A DNA stretch of 64,000 nt from contig JADLEJ010000004.1 in assembly GCA_020846195.1 (NCBI GenBank), positions 1 through 64,000 on the forward strand. The letters are read 5' to 3'. This stretch comes from Nitrospira sp. Its GTDB lineage: Bacteria > Nitrospirota > Nitrospiria > Nitrospirales > Nitrospiraceae. Below the pieces are notes generated by a model. It was not told the origin of the DNA and searched no databases. It saw only the letters and a program-made list of their open reading frames with translations. Within the stretch, counting starts at the first letter, position 1. Each line of letters opens with the position of its first letter. The translations under genes and the position numbers were made by a program. Positions 44,597 through 52,819 of this stretch are shown one piece after another.

Positions 44597-46318
44597 CTAG
44601 ACAGGCGGCTTCTTATTGATTTCTACGATAGTGATCGACTGGTCCTTTGACCCGGCATCCTGTTGGAGTTCCCAGCGACTAAAGACCGTGATTTTCGTGC
44701 CATCGCGACGCTCATGGATCAGGCGCCCCTCCCAAAAACCTTTGGCCAAGAGCTCTCCTTCGATTTGCTCCAATGAAACAGGGAATATCGTATGAAGAAG
44801 CTGGTGAGACACTTTCCCCAACGCGTTCTTCTTGTCCCATCCATACAATTCGTTTGCACTAGCACTCCAGTAGCGAATGGTCCCGTCCTTATTCCGCACC
44901 ATCATGGCACCCTGGGCGAGATCCACGGTGCCACCTGCTTTCACAGGCGTCCGGCTTTCATCCCGTACGAGTGACTCCTGCCCTGTGTAGGTGAGCGCAT
45001 GGTGCAGCGTCTCGGCCACAACTCGATGGCCATCGGCTGTCCAATGGGTGTCGTCAGGAATGAATACCAGTGGCGTTGTTTTTGCCGCAGCTGACAATGC
45101 CGGCGTAAGATCGACATAACGAATGTCCGGGGAAATATCAGCGACCAGGCGATGGAGTCGTTCGGGCAAATCGTTCAGCACCCACCATTTCAAATCCCCC
45201 TGCGCATTCCCATCAAACCGGACAATGTCGCGATACACCCTGAACTTGGTCGGAGCAAATGCGACCATGAAGCCTGCGCCCTGACTTCGAGCCAATTCAT
45301 ACGCCTCGCCGAGAGCGGTGGCGGTTGTCTGTAACGCCTCCAGTTCCTGCGCGGTCGGCGCGATAGACGAAGAGTGATCCAGGAAATAGACTCGCTCTTC
45401 GCGGCCATCCCCGCCATCAATCAGGCCATAATTTCCTGCAACCCGCTGGTTCGGCATGCAACCGTGCGCCCATCGAGCGAGAGCCATCAGACTATTGAGG
45501 GTGAACGACCGGTCCCAGGCCCTATTCATGGAATTCCATGTGCCGTTCAGAAAAGACACCCGTTCCTCGTAATGTTGCGCGTCAACAAGATCATTGCCTT
45601 CATAGAAAACCCACACGATCCACTTGGGATGAAGAGAGAGGGCATACCGCTTTAACACCACCAATTCCTGCTGAGGGCCATAGCCGGATTGTCCAAGGTT
45701 GGCGACTGCCCCGCGGGACAATTCCGCCAATCGAGTCGTCGCGAGAGCCGATCCTGGCAACATCGGAGACTCCACATACGAATCCCCGATAACGGCGACC
45801 TCTGCCTCTGTGAGATCCGGTTCGTTCCTAAATCCATTTTTGTCATATTTGACGTCGAACGGCTCGGCCGGCCGAACCGGAAGACAGATGCCTTCGCCGA
45901 TGTTGCCCCGGCCGAACATCGTCTTCACGGTTGCCCCGGGACGTGGGAGCGCCAAGAGCTCGCGATCCGGAAGGTAGTTGGGACGTTCCCACGAAAGAAA
46001 ACTGGCATTCCCAAATGTCTTTCGATAATCGATGAGGTTGAGCCAGACAGGGACCTCGGCCAAAAGAAGCGCCGCTCCAAGGGACAGCGTCAGCAGTACA
46101 AATTGGCTTCTGATTTCATCCCGCGGGATATGAGAAAGCAACGCGTATGCGCCCCATGCGAGAAAATACGATATGCCCAAAATGCTAAACAGATGCCGGG
46201 CATCCTGAGCAGCGGGCGACAGCCCGAATTTAAAGGCAAGAGCGACCCCTCCCACAAAAAGCGCGCTGGTTATAAAGAGAATAGTTCGTTTGACTCGATC
46301 TCTTGAAGTGATAGTCAT
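44597..46318 (-). CDS. Membrane SGNH hydrolase with C-terminal PAS domain
   Basis: The protein is 573 residues. The N-terminus has three hydrophobic helices (about 12-31, 41-62 and 72-94). An SGNH/GDSL hydrolase domain follows (about 170-445) with all four blocks: G-D-S-Y-V at 178-182, the Gly in N-L-G-Q-S-G-Y-G at 207-214, G-N-D at 241-243, and D-D-T-H-W-T at 422-427 with the catalytic Asp/His. At about 463-569 there is a PAS domain (V-R-N-K-D-G-T-I-R-Y-W, E-L-Y-G-W, W-E-G-R-L-I-H). Esterases of this type remove acyl groups from polysaccharide or lipid. A PAS domain at the end of such an enzyme is unusual. The product has no kinase or DNA-binding output. Confidence 0.72.
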   Translation of the reverse strand: MTITSRDRVKRTILFITSALFVGGVALAFKFGLSPAAQDARHLFSILGISYFLAWGAYALLSHIPRDEIRSQFVLLTLSLGAALLLAEVPVWLNLIDYRKTFGNASFLSWERPNYLPDRELLALPRPGATVKTMFGRGNIGEGICLPVRPAEPFDVKYDKNGFRNEPDLTEAEVAVIGDSYVESPMLPGSALATTRLAELSRGAVANLGQSGYGPQQELVVLKRYALSLHPKWIVWVFYEGNDLVDAQHYEERVSFLNGTWNSMNRAWDRSFTLNSLMALARWAHGCMPNQRVAGNYGLIDGGDGREERVYFLDHSSSIAPTAQELEALQTTATALGEAYELARSQGAGFMVAFAPTKFRVYRDIVRFDGNAQGDLKWWVLNDLPERLHRLVADISPDIRYVDLTPALSAAAKTTPLVFIPDDTHWTADGHRVVAETLHHALTYTGQESLVRDESRTPVKAGGTVDLAQGAMMVRNKDGTIRYWSASANELYGWDKKNALGKVSHQLLHTIFPVSLEQIEGELLAKGFWEGRLIHERRDGTKITVFSRWELQQDAGSKDQSITIVEINKKPPV

Positions 46319-46452
46319 GAACGAATGGTTCTCTTTCAGCTGTCGAGTTTAAAACGACCAGTCACTCTGAAGCACTGCATCCGAACAAGCACCATAACAG
46401 GCGCGTTTCAGACCTGTCGACCCCTCCACGTACATGAATAATTTCTGGAATT

Positions 46453-46523
46453 GATACTTAGCAAAAGTATCGCGAGCCGATGAGATTCATCCGTTTCGAG
46501 AACCGGGTTTCTCGTTTCGAGAA
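46453..46523. repeat. Inverted and alternating short repeats upstream of the SGNH-PAS gene
   Basis: In the 250-bp space between two divergent-to-convergent genes there is GATACTT (46453-46459) paired with AAGTATC (46465-46471). A cluster follows in which CGAGAA and TTCTCG alternate: CGAGAA at 46497-46502, TTCTCG at 46509-46514 and CGAGAA at 46518-46523. They could be regulator-binding sites for the SGNH-PAS gene; no promoter hexamers are certain. The remainder of 46319-46569 shows nothing gene-like. Confidence 0.35.
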
Positions 46524-46569
46524 TGCCCTATGGGAAGAACTATTCAGCCTTGGAACGCACTGGACCTGT

Positions 46570-48066
46570 TTAGCGGAGAAGGGTCATCACGGCCAGACAC
46601 ACCAGCAGATTATTCGTGGCATGTGCGATCATGCCGGGGATCAGGCTGCCGGTTCGCTCATAGAGCCAGGCCCAGAGCACGCCGCTCCACAGCACGCTGA
46701 TAAACCCGATGAGCCCATACCCATGGGCAAGGGCAAAGATGCTGGCGCTGATGAGAGCTGCCGGCAAGGGATTGAGCCGGCGGCGCAAGATGGCATACAA
46801 GATACCGCGAAACGCCAGCTCTTCGAAGACCGGAGCAAAAACCACATACTCCAGCAAGCTGATCGTCAACACCGATCCCGACGCCCACACTAGATCAGGG
46901 TCGAACCATTCTGTCCAATGGTTGGCCAGCTCCAGCGACTCCGCCACCTGGCCCATCACCCACTCGCCCCACAGCCCAGCCGCGATTGCCGCGAGCACCA
47001 CACTGGCCAGCCGCCCGACCTGCCGCCACTGGATCTGCAAGCCGAACCCTGTAACGATATTCAACCCCGATGGCCTGAGCAGGTAGTAATAGGCCATCCC
47101 CAACAGCGGCAAGTTGGCCATCGGAATCGCCATGGCACGCAGCGAAACATGCTCCGCCGGCGCCAGCGACATAAATGCCAGTGAGAGCACTGCACCCAGC
47201 GCACCGCCTCGCAAGAGCACCGCCGCACCGATCCCGCCTGGCCATGGTGGCGGCACCCCCCGCTGATGCAACCGCAAGCCGTCGCGCCCTCTAATCCCCA
47301 GCCAGGCAAATCGCAGCAACAGGAACGATCCGCCAATCCACCCTAGCAGTTCCAGTGCCGTGATCAGTTGCGCGCCCCCTTGAATCCGTGCGCCGCGGAC
47401 ATGCATCTGTTCACGCACGGTCGCGCCCAAGGCCACGTCGCCCGCTCGCTCAGCGAGCGCGGCTGCGAGATGATTGTAGAACCATCCGGCCGGAAGGTCC
47501 TCCGCCAACGCCGTCTGCAATTCCAGTTCACGTTCGCGCGTGAGCGGCCCCTCACCGTAGGCCGCGGCGATAAGCTCCGCATACAGGGGCAGCGGGGCAT
47601 CCTCACGAACCCAGGCGCTGGCCGAAGCCAGTGCCTCAGATGGAGATCCGGATTCGGCTTGCAGAATCGCCAGCCGCAATTTCGCCGGCGGCGAATCGGT
47701 CGCCGCGACAAGTTCCTGATACCACTGGATCGCTTGCGCCCGTTCGACCTCGTTGCTGCCGCTCGTCCAATCCGTCAGTTGCTGCTGCCAGTCGGGCGCA
47801 AGCAACAAGCCGTCTTGAGCCTCCATCGTCCGGCCGACCATCAGATCCAGCGCGCGCTCAGGATCCTCAAATCGATCAAGCTTGGGTGAGTTGGCAGAGA
47901 GCCAGAGGAGGGCGCCCAACGCCGTACAGAGGAGCAGCGCGGCAAACAGACTGACTCCGAATGAAAAGCGCGGACGATCCGGCCCATTGAATGGCGAAGG
48001 GGTCTCGACTCTTCCCGTTTCGGCAAACCCTATCTGGCCGCCCTCTTGCCCGCTTGCATCGATCAT
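46570..48066 (-). CDS. CPBP (type II CAAX-like) intramembrane metalloprotease
   Basis: This 498-residue protein has a C-terminal protease domain with E-E-L-A-F-R at about 415-420, F-A-L-A-H at about 444-448 and M-I-A-H-A-T-N-N at about 479-486, the three motifs of CPBP/Abi intramembrane proteases. About seven hydrophobic segments form the second half. The N-terminal half is a soluble alpha-helical region (about 70-215) after a first helix (about 33-55), rich in Ala and Leu with paired helices like TPR modules, which may bind a substrate. Substrate unknown. The gene is convergent with no adjacent partner that would reveal one. Confidence 0.8.
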   Translation of the reverse strand: MIDASGQEGGQIGFAETGRVETPSPFNGPDRPRFSFGVSLFAALLLCTALGALLWLSANSPKLDRFEDPERALDLMVGRTMEAQDGLLLAPDWQQQLTDWTSGSNEVERAQAIQWYQELVAATDSPPAKLRLAILQAESGSPSEALASASAWVREDAPLPLYAELIAAAYGEGPLTRERELELQTALAEDLPAGWFYNHLAAALAERAGDVALGATVREQMHVRGARIQGGAQLITALELLGWIGGSFLLLRFAWLGIRGRDGLRLHQRGVPPPWPGGIGAAVLLRGGALGAVLSLAFMSLAPAEHVSLRAMAIPMANLPLLGMAYYYLLRPSGLNIVTGFGLQIQWRQVGRLASVVLAAIAAGLWGEWVMGQVAESLELANHWTEWFDPDLVWASGSVLTISLLEYVVFAPVFEELAFRGILYAILRRRLNPLPAALISASIFALAHGYGLIGFISVLWSGVLWAWLYERTGSLIPGMIAHATNNLLVCLAVMTLLR

Positions 48067-48129
48067 ACGGAGAGACTATATCATCGCCCCCCGCGCTTAC
48101 CTATCCCTCGAAATGGCTAGATCCTCCCC

Positions 48130-48171
48130 CAGGCTGTTGAGAAAGTCGCCTGCGGCGTCCTGAACAGCCTG
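48130..48171. repeat. Inverted-repeat element in the intergenic region
   Basis: CAGGCTGTT at 48130-48138 and AACAGCCTG at 48163-48171 form a 9-bp perfect inverted repeat. Inside is GAGAAAGTCGCC and GGCGTCCTG. It resembles the ends of an intergenic element common in Nitrospira genomes (from memory). It stands between two divergent genes, 60-100 bp from each. Confidence 0.45.
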
Positions 48172-48263
48172 TCAACACGCCGCTAAAATCCCGCCACTAT
48201 CGCATGGCCTCTCATGCCAGACTTGGCTATACTAACTCCGCAAAACCGTTCGGAGACTTCGGC

Positions 48264-49445
48264 ATGATGCGCGACTTCGTTCCTCCCCGGCGCCTGTTGC
48301 TCGGCCCCGGCCCCAGCATGGTGCATCCTCGCGTCTTGCAGGCTCTCGCCACGCCATTGCTCGGCCATCTCGATCCCGTTTTCTTAGAGATCATGAACGA
48401 TGTGCAGCACTCGCTCCGATTCCTGTTCGCCACCGCCAACCCTTTTACCATTGCCGTGTCTGGAACCGGGTCAGCCGGGATGGAAGCGGCCATCGTCAAT
48501 GTGATCGAACCGGGCGATACCGTCATCGTCGGCGTCAATGGCGTGTTCGGCACGCGGCTCGCGACCGTTATCGAACGATGTGGCGGAAAAGCGATCCGGC
48601 TAGAGATGCCCTGGGGCCAGGTCGTTCCTTCGAATATGATTGAGTCGGCCTTGCGCCGGTCAGGGCCGGTGAAGGCCGTGGCGCTGGTCCATGCTGAAAC
48701 GTCAACCGGCGCGAGCCAGCCACTCGACGTAATCGGTTCGCTCTGCCGGGATCACAATGCGCTGCTGATTGTCGATGCCGTCACCTCCCTCGGCGGTATT
48801 CCGGTCGATGTCGACCGCCTGGGAATCGATATCTGTTACAGCGCCACACAGAAATGCCTAAGCTGTCCGCCAGGACTGGCGCCGCTCACCGTGAGCCCGC
48901 GCGCCCTATCCGTCATCAAAAACCGCCGCACGCCCTGCCAAAGCTGGTATCTGGATATGGCGCTGGTCGCAGAATATTGGGCCGAAGGGTCCCGCGCCTA
49001 CCACCATACTGCGCCGATTTCGATGCTCTATGCGCTGCGCGAGGCCTTGCGGCTCATTGAAGAAGAAGGATTGCCGGCCCGCGTGGCGCGCCATCGCCTC
49101 AACAGCGAGGCCTTAGTCGCCGGGCTCATCGCACTGGAGCTTCTCCCGCTTCCCGTGACGGAACATCGGCTCCCGATGCTGGCCTGCGTGACGGTCCCTC
49201 CGCATATCGATGAAGCCGCCGTTCGGCACCAACTGCTCCACACCTACGGCATTGAAATCGGCGGCGGGTTAGGCCCGCTCAAAGGCAAGGTCTGGCGTAT
49301 CGGATTGATGGGGGAATCCAGCACAGAAGCGAACGTGTTGACGCTTCTGAATGCGCTTGAAGAGATATTCATTCGCGGCGGATGGCTGTCGACGCCGGGC
49401 GTCGCGTTACAAGCCGCTGCGCGCGTCTATAGCCGGGCCATGTAG
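48264..49445 (+). CDS. Class V aminotransferase (alanine/serine-glyoxylate type)
   Basis: The 393-residue PLP enzyme starts P-P-R-R-L-L-L-G-P-G-P-S-M-V-H-P-R-V-L. It has V-S-G-T-G-S-A-G-M-E (PLP phosphate region), L-V-H-A-E-T-S-T-G, D-A-V-T-S-L-G-G near 185, and S-A-T-Q-K-C-L-S-C-P-P-G-L with the PLP-binding Lys near 200. This order matches alanine-glyoxylate and serine-glyoxylate aminotransferases, which work in glyoxylate or serine metabolism. GGAGA stands 7 bp before ATG 48264, which is preferred over the frame start at 48204; the next codon 48267 is also ATG. A TATACT hexamer at 48228-48233 may be the -10 element. The haem protein and amidohydrolase genes follow within 14 and 4 bp. Confidence 0.88.
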   Translation: MMRDFVPPRRLLLGPGPSMVHPRVLQALATPLLGHLDPVFLEIMNDVQHSLRFLFATANPFTIAVSGTGSAGMEAAIVNVIEPGDTVIVGVNGVFGTRLATVIERCGGKAIRLEMPWGQVVPSNMIESALRRSGPVKAVALVHAETSTGASQPLDVIGSLCRDHNALLIVDAVTSLGGIPVDVDRLGIDICYSATQKCLSCPPGLAPLTVSPRALSVIKNRRTPCQSWYLDMALVAEYWAEGSRAYHHTAPISMLYALREALRLIEEEGLPARVARHRLNSEALVAGLIALELLPLPVTEHRLPMLACVTVPPHIDEAAVRHQLLHTYGIEIGGGLGPLKGKVWRIGLMGESSTEANVLTLLNALEEIFIRGGWLSTPGVALQAAARVYSRAM

Positions 49446-49458
49446 AAGGAGTCTTGTC

Positions 49459-50052
49459 ATGAATCGTCCGTTGCTGGTGGTCTTGGGCGCCGTAACCTTT
49501 GCGCTGATGAGTGTCATCTTTTTCTGGGTCTTCAAACTGACGATGGCCAATTCCATGAAGACAGACATGGTCCCGCCGGAAAAAGTGGCGGCGTTTATCC
49601 AAGCGCTGCTCGAAGCCAATCGCAACAACTACACGGACAACGTCGTGGTCAAACTGCAGAAGGAAGGGATTCAGGCGCACGAACATTGGAAAGACGAACG
49701 CGGCGTCGCGCTGCCCGCCCAATATCTGATGGAATCCGGCCGGCTGGTGGCGATGAAAGACCTGAAGTTTTCGTTCCGCCTGGCCAGCCTCACGCCGATC
49801 TATGTCTGGAACGGCCCCAACAGCGACTTTGAACGCCTCGGCCTCGCCGCAGTGGATAAAGATCCCGACAAACCGCACTACGGATACATCACCAAAGGCG
49901 GCACCCGCTATTTCCAAGCCATTTATGCCGACCGGGCCGGCTCGCAAGCCTGCGTCGATTGCCACAACCAGCATTCCAACAGCCCACGCCGCGATTTCAA
50001 ATTGAACGATGTGATGGGCGGCATTGTCATCACCTTTCCGGTCGGAGAATAA
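49459..50052 (+). CDS. DUF3365 (Tll0287-like) haem-binding protein
   Basis: The 197-residue product has an N-terminal hydrophobic segment (about 5-27) that can be a signal anchor, so the domain is probably periplasmic. It has one CXXCH haem motif, A-C-V-D-C-H-N-Q-H at about 171-179, preceded by Y-F-Q-A-I-Y-A-D, and the C-terminal G-G-I-V-I-T-F-P, which match DUF3365/Tll0287-like haem sensors. AAGGAG precedes the ATG by 6-7 bp. It sits between an aminotransferase and an amidohydrolase gene in a three-gene operon, a combination I do not recognise. A redox-sensing or electron-transfer function is inferred from family only. Confidence 0.82.
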   Translation: MNRPLLVVLGAVTFALMSVIFFWVFKLTMANSMKTDMVPPEKVAAFIQALLEANRNNYTDNVVVKLQKEGIQAHEHWKDERGVALPAQYLMESGRLVAMKDLKFSFRLASLTPIYVWNGPNSDFERLGLAAVDKDPDKPHYGYITKGGTRYFQAIYADRAGSQACVDCHNQHSNSPRRDFKLNDVMGGIVITFPVGE

Positions 50053-50056
50053 TTCC

Positions 50057-51265
50057 ATGGCGATCGCCATTCAGCATGTGCGGCTCATTGACGGAACCGG
50101 CTACGCAATCGAACGCGCCACCATCCTCATCCGCGGCAGCAAGATCGCCGCGACAGGGTCGAGCCGCACCATGACGATCCCCAAAGGCGTGACCAAAATC
50201 GACGGCCGCGGCCTGACCGTCATCCCTGGCTTGATCGATTGCCACGTCCACCTTTGTCTCGGAGGAGAGCCGGACGTCGTCGCCACCGTCGAGTCGGATG
50301 CGCCCTCCATGACGCTGCTGAAGTCGGCGCGCCACGCGAGACACACCATCGAGTCGGGCTTCACGACCGTCCGCGATGTCGGCTCGCGCGACCACTCCAT
50401 CTTCGCCTTGAAGCAGGCCATCGACCAAGGAATCGTGCCCGGTCCCCGCATTGTCGGCGCCGGGCTCGCCATCTGCATGATCGGCGGCCATGCCCGCTTC
50501 ATCGGCCAGGAAGTCGAGGGGATCGAACAAGTTCAGCGCGCCGTCGACGCGCAGCTGGCGGCCGGAGCCGGCGTGATTAAAGTCATCGCCTCCGGCGGCG
50601 TCCTCACGCCCGGCACGTCGCCGGATCAAGCGCAGATGACCATGGATGAACTCACCGCCGCGGTGGCGACCGCGCGCCGGGCGCAGAAAAAAGTGGCCGC
50701 TCACGCACACGGAGCGTCCGGCATGAAAAACGCGATTCGCGCCGGAGTCCATTCCATCGAGCATGCCACCTTATTGGATGACGAAGCCGGTGAGCTGATG
50801 AAAACGCACGGCGTCTATATGGTCCCAACGCTCTCCGCCTTGTCCACCACTGCGGCTGGACGGCCGGGGTGCGGCATTCCCGCCAGCGCGCTCGACAAGG
50901 CCAAGGCGATGACCAAACGCCATCGAGCCAGCTTTAAGAAAGCCCATCAGAGCGGACTCTGCATTGCCATGGGCACCGATGCAGGGACCCCCTTCAACTA
51001 CCACGGAGACAATGCGCAGGAATTGGAGCGGATGGTGGCCTTCGGCATGAGCCCGATGGAAGCGATGCTCGCCTCAACGGCCGCCGCCGCGCGCTTGATC
51101 GGCATCGATGACACAGTCGGCACACTGGTGCGAGGACGCCAGGCGGATCTGGTGATTGTCGACGGCAACCCACTCAAGCGAATCGACTACCTGCGGGACC
51201 GCAGCAGGATCATGGGCGTGATGCAGGCAGGCAAGTTCGTGGCAGGACCGCTCTCGAAGACATAA
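50057..51265 (+). CDS. Amidohydrolase (imidazolonepropionase/prolidase-like)
   Basis: The 402-residue TIM-barrel metalloenzyme has G-L-I-D-C-H-V-H-L at about 57-65 (first metal-binding H-x-H) and V-I-K-V-I-A-S-G-G-V near 175. A-H-A-H-G lies near 215, S-I-E-H-A-T near 235 and M-G-T-D-A-G-T near 300. These are characteristic of the amidohydrolase family of Xaa-Pro-type/imidazolonepropionase-like enzymes; the substrate is not known. The start is ATG 50057 with GGAGA just upstream, overlapping no preceding gene (4-bp gap after the haem gene). Together with the aminotransferase it may serve the breakdown of a nitrogenous compound. Confidence 0.85.
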   Translation: MAIAIQHVRLIDGTGYAIERATILIRGSKIAATGSSRTMTIPKGVTKIDGRGLTVIPGLIDCHVHLCLGGEPDVVATVESDAPSMTLLKSARHARHTIESGFTTVRDVGSRDHSIFALKQAIDQGIVPGPRIVGAGLAICMIGGHARFIGQEVEGIEQVQRAVDAQLAAGAGVIKVIASGGVLTPGTSPDQAQMTMDELTAAVATARRAQKKVAAHAHGASGMKNAIRAGVHSIEHATLLDDEAGELMKTHGVYMVPTLSALSTTAAGRPGCGIPASALDKAKAMTKRHRASFKKAHQSGLCIAMGTDAGTPFNYHGDNAQELERMVAFGMSPMEAMLASTAAAARLIGIDDTVGTLVRGRQADLVIVDGNPLKRIDYLRDRSRIMGVMQAGKFVAGPLSKT

Positions 51266-51319
51266 AAGGCTGCACACCCTGACTAGTTGCGCACACGATG
51301 TCGCACTCCAGATGAGCCG

Positions 51320-51423
51320 TGTAGCAAGGCCGCCGCGAGTGAAGAGCCGAGGCGTACCCTCAGGGGTACGTTGAGGATCTGAACGATGCAAGAACGCCGC
51401 TGACGGTCATTTTCAGCATACTG

Positions 51424-51426
<3 letters not shown>
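51320..51426. repeat. Intergenic repeat of Nitrospira type, reaching into the dnaJ-like stop codon
   Basis: The 158-bp gap between the amidohydrolase and the DnaJ-like gene is filled by a structured sequence. It begins GTAGCAAGG near 51321 and contains a 7-bp hairpin CGTACCC (51353-51359) / GGGTACG (51364-51370). It then runs through GTTGAGGATCTGAACGATG and TTTTCAGCATACTGCTA. From memory this closely matches a family of intergenic repeats in Nitrospira genomes. The final CTA (51424-51426) is the reverse complement of the DnaJ-like TAG stop, so the element may supply that stop codon. It has no coding potential of its own. Confidence 0.55.
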
Positions 51427-52062
<636 letters not shown>

Positions 52063-52122
52063 GCGCGAAACTATAGCATGCGCCTTCTCCGGGCTTCACC
52101 TCGACTCCTCTCCCCCACCCCC

Positions 52123-52150
52123 TTGACCTTCCGCGCATCCGGCTTATCTT
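52123..52150 (+). promoter_or_regulatory. Promoter placing the start codon at the predicted transcript start
   Basis: TTGACC (52123-52128), a 16-bp spacer and TATCTT (52145-52150) are followed by only 6 bp before the ATG at 52157. Transcription would start at or near the A of the ATG. No Shine-Dalgarno precedes it, so a leaderless mRNA is suggested. Confidence 0.45.
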
Positions 52151-52156
52151 CAGGCT

Positions 52157-52819
52157 ATGACACACAACCCAACCCCCAAAACGCTGACGAACGACGAAAA
52201 GAAGGCCGCGGATGCCGCATTCGCTGGACGCCCGTTTAACGATGCCTGGTCGGCCGCCGCACGGGCGGTTTATGACGGCATTGTGAACGCCCTGCCAAAG
52301 GAAGTTGTCGAGGCGCTTCCAGAGGTCGATGCCGTGCTCGCCGAGCTGGAAGCGGCGCTGCCCGCTGTTTCACACGTTGAGACGGCAACGCCTGCCGATA
52401 CGGACGCGCCGGTTGAATCGGTTGAATCAAGCGTGCCGACGATCAGGGACCGGCAAGAGGCGATTCAGTCTGGAGTATTGATCGACGTGACGCCAGCAGC
52501 CAAGGAACTCGGGCTTACATTTCCGATCACCATCACCAAGCCGTTATGGGATATCGGGATTGTCACGAGTCATTCGCTCTCCCAGGAGGAGCAGACCGGA
52601 CGGCTGCGCGACATTCTGATGGCGTTCAGGTTGCGGCTCGCGAGTCTTGCGACCGTCTCGCCGCTGATCGATTTCCCGGCGCTCTTAGCGATACCGCCAA
52701 GCACCGTGCCGCAACCGGTCCCGTTATTCGCCATCATTCAGCCGGACAACGGGAACCAGGCCAATGTGACCCTGTTGCTCCCCAACGAAGTCTCGCTGAC
52801 GATTACCCCGTCGAACTAA
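52157..52819 (+). CDS. DUF6573-like protein of unknown function
   Basis: The product of 220 residues is soluble and acidic, with an Ala/Pro/Val-rich middle (about 65-95). After it comes R-D-R-Q-E-A-I-Q-S-G-V-L-I-D-V-T near 96-112, then A-K-E-L-G-L-T-F-P-I-T-I-T-K-P-L-W-D. This resembles a DUF6573-type module (I-x2-G-V-L-x-D-V, then F-P-V-A-V-T-x-x-V-W), known as a short protein in plasmids and mobile elements; the N-terminal extension is extra. No Shine-Dalgarno sequence is visible and the ATG is almost at the predicted transcription start. The end overlaps the convergent tRNA nucleotidyltransferase gene by 4 bp. Confidence 0.6.
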   Translation: MTHNPTPKTLTNDEKKAADAAFAGRPFNDAWSAAARAVYDGIVNALPKEVVEALPEVDAVLAELEAALPAVSHVETATPADTDAPVESVESSVPTIRDRQEAIQSGVLIDVTPAAKELGLTFPITITKPLWDIGIVTSHSLSQEEQTGRLRDILMAFRLRLASLATVSPLIDFPALLAIPPSTVPQPVPLFAIIQPDNGNQANVTLLLPNEVSLTITPSN

